A stretch of 64,000 nt of DNA, taken from contig CAJTPZ010000006.1 in NCBI GenBank assembly GCA_910578395.1, forward strand, positions 97,126 to 161,125. The letters are read 5' to 3'. Below are positions 62,651 through 64,000 of the stretch, in pieces. The notes under the pieces were generated by a model, which did no database searches, was not told the DNA's origin, and was given only the letters and a program-made list of their open reading frames with translations. The stretch comes from an uncultured Muribaculaceae bacterium (GTDB lineage: Bacteria > Bacteroidota > Bacteroidia > Bacteroidales > Muribaculaceae). Each line of letters opens with the position of its first letter. Positions within the stretch are counted from its first letter, which is position 1. The translations under genes were made by a program, and so were the position numbers.

Positions 62651-63642
62651 ATGGGAACGCTTCTGTCCATATCATTGCTATCGTCGTTGGTACTTGCTCT
62701 TTGTTATATCACCTATAAATGTTTCCTTGCATCTGATAAAGTATGCTCGCTTCAATCGATTTGTTTTGCTGTCGGTATATCTGGAGGCATTTGCCATACC
62801 TGTTTGGTGGATCATGAGGCTTTCCGGACATTTTCAGAGTCTATTGATAAAAAGGCTGTCGGCGTGAGATTCCCGTCACTTGCCAACAGCCTCAATCATA
62901 GTCAACTTAAAAAACGAGTCAACATGATGTACAAAAAAAGTTCATCCAAGTGGAGCCGTCTTCGCTCCCTTGCATTGGTACCGGCGGTAGTAGTTGCAGT
63001 AGCGGTGTTCAGCATTCCGGCAGTAGCCTCTATGATCAATGAAGTATCTGAAACCGATTTCTCTTGGATCGGATACAAAGTTAGTGAAAAAGCTTCGGAT
63101 GATCATGCTATTCGCATTGTCGGTTACAAAGCTGGTGAAAAACTCCAGATGCCCCTGTGATTTACATTAATGGTAAGAAGTCAACAAAAGAAGAGATGGA
63201 TGTTCTTCTCCCGTCAAAAATTAAGAACATAAAGGTAGATAAAGAAAATAATAAAATCGACATTCTTTTATCTGAGGCTGATGAAGATGTAGATAAGGAA
63301 AATGTATATGATGCTGTTGAATAAACTCCTAAGTAATCCGGGAGGAGAAAAAGCCCTGCTTAATTTTTTTCAGGAAAATATAAAATATCCTGCCGCAGCG
63401 TTGAAGGATGACGTGCATGTACGTGTAATCGTTAAGTTCGTCGTAAGATCGGGTGGCAAGGTTGTGTCTCCGGTTATTCTTAAAGGCGTTTCTCCTGCAT
63501 TGGATGCATAAGCCCTCAGGGTTGTTGCAAGCTTCCTGAATTCATCCCTGCTAAGAAAGATGGTAAGGCCGTGTCGTGCTACTGCACAGTTCCGGTAACA
63601 TTCAGGACCAAAAATAAGAAGCCCTCAAAAGTAATTTTTTGA
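62651..63642 (+). pseudogene. Degraded BlaR1/M56 antirepressor with TonB C-terminal domain
   Basis: Remains of one gene, in order. An N-terminal membrane helix start (MGTLLSISLLSSLVLALCYI). Then an abrupt jump to KKAVGVRFPSLANSLNHSQ, which in intact homologues follows the M56 protease core; the HExxH zinc site is absent. A transmembrane anchor follows. Near 63150 the frame shifts (continuing as APVIYINGKKS), near 63320 it shifts again (NPGGEKALLNFF, TonB domain), a stop replaces a codon at 63509, and near 63528 a third shift leads to PEFIPAKKDGKAV and the normal TonB-domain end at 63642. All lesions read from sequence; comparison with intact genes is from family knowledge. Confidence 0.85.
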
Positions 63643-63649
63643 CTGTAAA

Positions 63650-63684
63650 ATATCACCGTCTTTGATTTCATAAGACGGTGATAT
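63650..63684 (+). terminator. Terminator after the decayed BlaR1 gene
   Basis: ATATCACCGTCTT pairs with AAGACGGTGATAT (13 bp, 9-base loop) eight bases after the relic stop codon. The terminator is intact although the gene is not. Confidence 0.8.
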
Positions 63685-63780
63685 CTTATGATGTACATAC
63701 TCACAAGATAAAATTTCGAAAAAATGTCAGAACTTTAGTTGAGGTATTTTGCACTTTTTTCGAAAAAAACTTCTGAAAAA

Positions 63781-63811
63781 TTTGCAGAAAGAAAAATAAG
63801 CAGTATCTTTG
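63781..63811 (+). promoter_or_regulatory. Promoter of tRNA-Lys
   Basis: TTTG at 63781-63784, exactly 19 bases, then TATCTTTG at 63804-63811: a textbook Bacteroidetes promoter. The tRNA starts 42 bases after it. Confidence 0.85.
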
Positions 63812-63852
63812 CAGCGTCTTTAAGGGAACGCCCTAAGAGACATCAACAGAAT

Positions 63853-63925
63853 GACTCCGTAGCTCAGTTGGTAGAGCAACTGACTCTTAATCAGTGGGTC
63901 GAGAGTTCGAGCCTCTCCGGGGTCA
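63853..63925 (+). tRNA. tRNA-Lys (anticodon CTT)
   Basis: Acceptor stem GACTCCG pairs with CGGGGTC (one T-G pair), discriminator A. Anticodon CTT at 63886-63888 in loop CTCTTAA; AGCTCAGTTGGTAGAGC is the D arm and GTTCGAG the T loop. It reads AAG. CCA is not encoded. Confidence 0.95.
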
Positions 63926-63949
63926 CAATCAAAAATGGCAAAACGCCGC

Positions 63950-63982
63950 AAAGCACTGAAATCACTTGATTTTCAGTGCTTT
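63950..63982 (+). terminator. Terminator after tRNA-Lys
   Basis: AAAGCACTGAAA pairs with TTTCAGTGCTTT (12 bp, 9-base loop), followed by TTC and a T run. It starts 24 bases after the tRNA. Confidence 0.85.
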
Positions 63983-64000
63983 TTCTTTTTGCCAAAATTT

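Noticed and set aside
1..64000. Insertion sequences, prophage genes, CRISPR arrays, rRNA genes
   Set aside because: I found no transposase, integrase, capsid or Cas motif, no regularly spaced repeats and no rRNA core sequences on either strand.

Overview
The window looks like a chromosomal segment of a gut Bacteroidales bacterium, and I infer the family Muribaculaceae. Three things support the order: two SusC/SusD pairs, promoters of the Bacteroidetes type (TTTG, about 19 bases, TAnnTTTG) before many genes, and families typical of this phylum (DUF4421, DUF4886, DUF2027-Smr, CvfB-like, VTC/DUF4956). The family-level call rests on general resemblance only. I saw no phage, insertion sequence or CRISPR array.

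Layout. 1-8 kb: end of a metal-efflux permease with a fused HMA domain, a PAP2 phosphatase, a calcium P-type ATPase, three GNAT acetyltransferases, tRNA-Ser(GCT), and a divergent HxlR regulator/cupin pair with a symmetric operator candidate between them. 8-14.6 kb: a DUF4886 protein, a 7TM-HD phosphohydrolase and a RelA/SpoT enzyme on the minus strand, then a DUF4421 protein. 14.6-19.5 kb: a SusC/SusD pair without enzymes. 19.9-23.1 kb: a plus-strand run of CvfB-like, Smr, EFR1 ferredoxin and a small membrane protein. 23.2-31.9 kb: a glycan-utilisation locus (GH43, SusC, SusD, then GH29 fucosidase and a coiled-coil membrane protein). Its upstream region is bracketed by two 23-bp palindromes that are exact reverse complements of each other, the most striking structure in the window.

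32.2-42 kb is housekeeping: ribD; lepA, ybaK, aroC and a YhcC-like radical SAM gene as a tight plus-strand run; a BASS-type transporter and cdsA; RNase P RNA; ribosomal protein S1. 42.2-48.8 kb holds glutaminase, an unusual nucleotidyltransferase/GHMP-kinase fusion, an exported TIM-barrel isomerase-like protein, pyruvate phosphate dikinase and a small membrane protein. Two copies of an 80-bp element carrying a -7 box lie directly upstream of the fusion gene and of the small membrane protein gene.

48.9-54.8 kb: a PerR/Fur-type regulator with rubrerythrin, a GIN-domain lipoprotein, a hexapeptide acetyltransferase, malate dehydrogenase, and a three-gene cassette (VTC-type polymerase, DUF4956, DUF2490) that may concern polyphosphate. 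54.9-59.8 kb is an export operon (TolC, HlyD and two ABC-2 permeases) with no ATPase gene in it. 59.9-62.2 kb: a Bcp peroxiredoxin, a ModF-like double ATPase and a YjbR protein. 62.3-63.6 kb is a decaying BlaI/BlaR1 pair: the regulator has lost its N-terminus, and the receptor has lost its protease core and carries several frameshifts and a stop. The window ends with tRNA-Lys(CTT) behind a near-perfect promoter.
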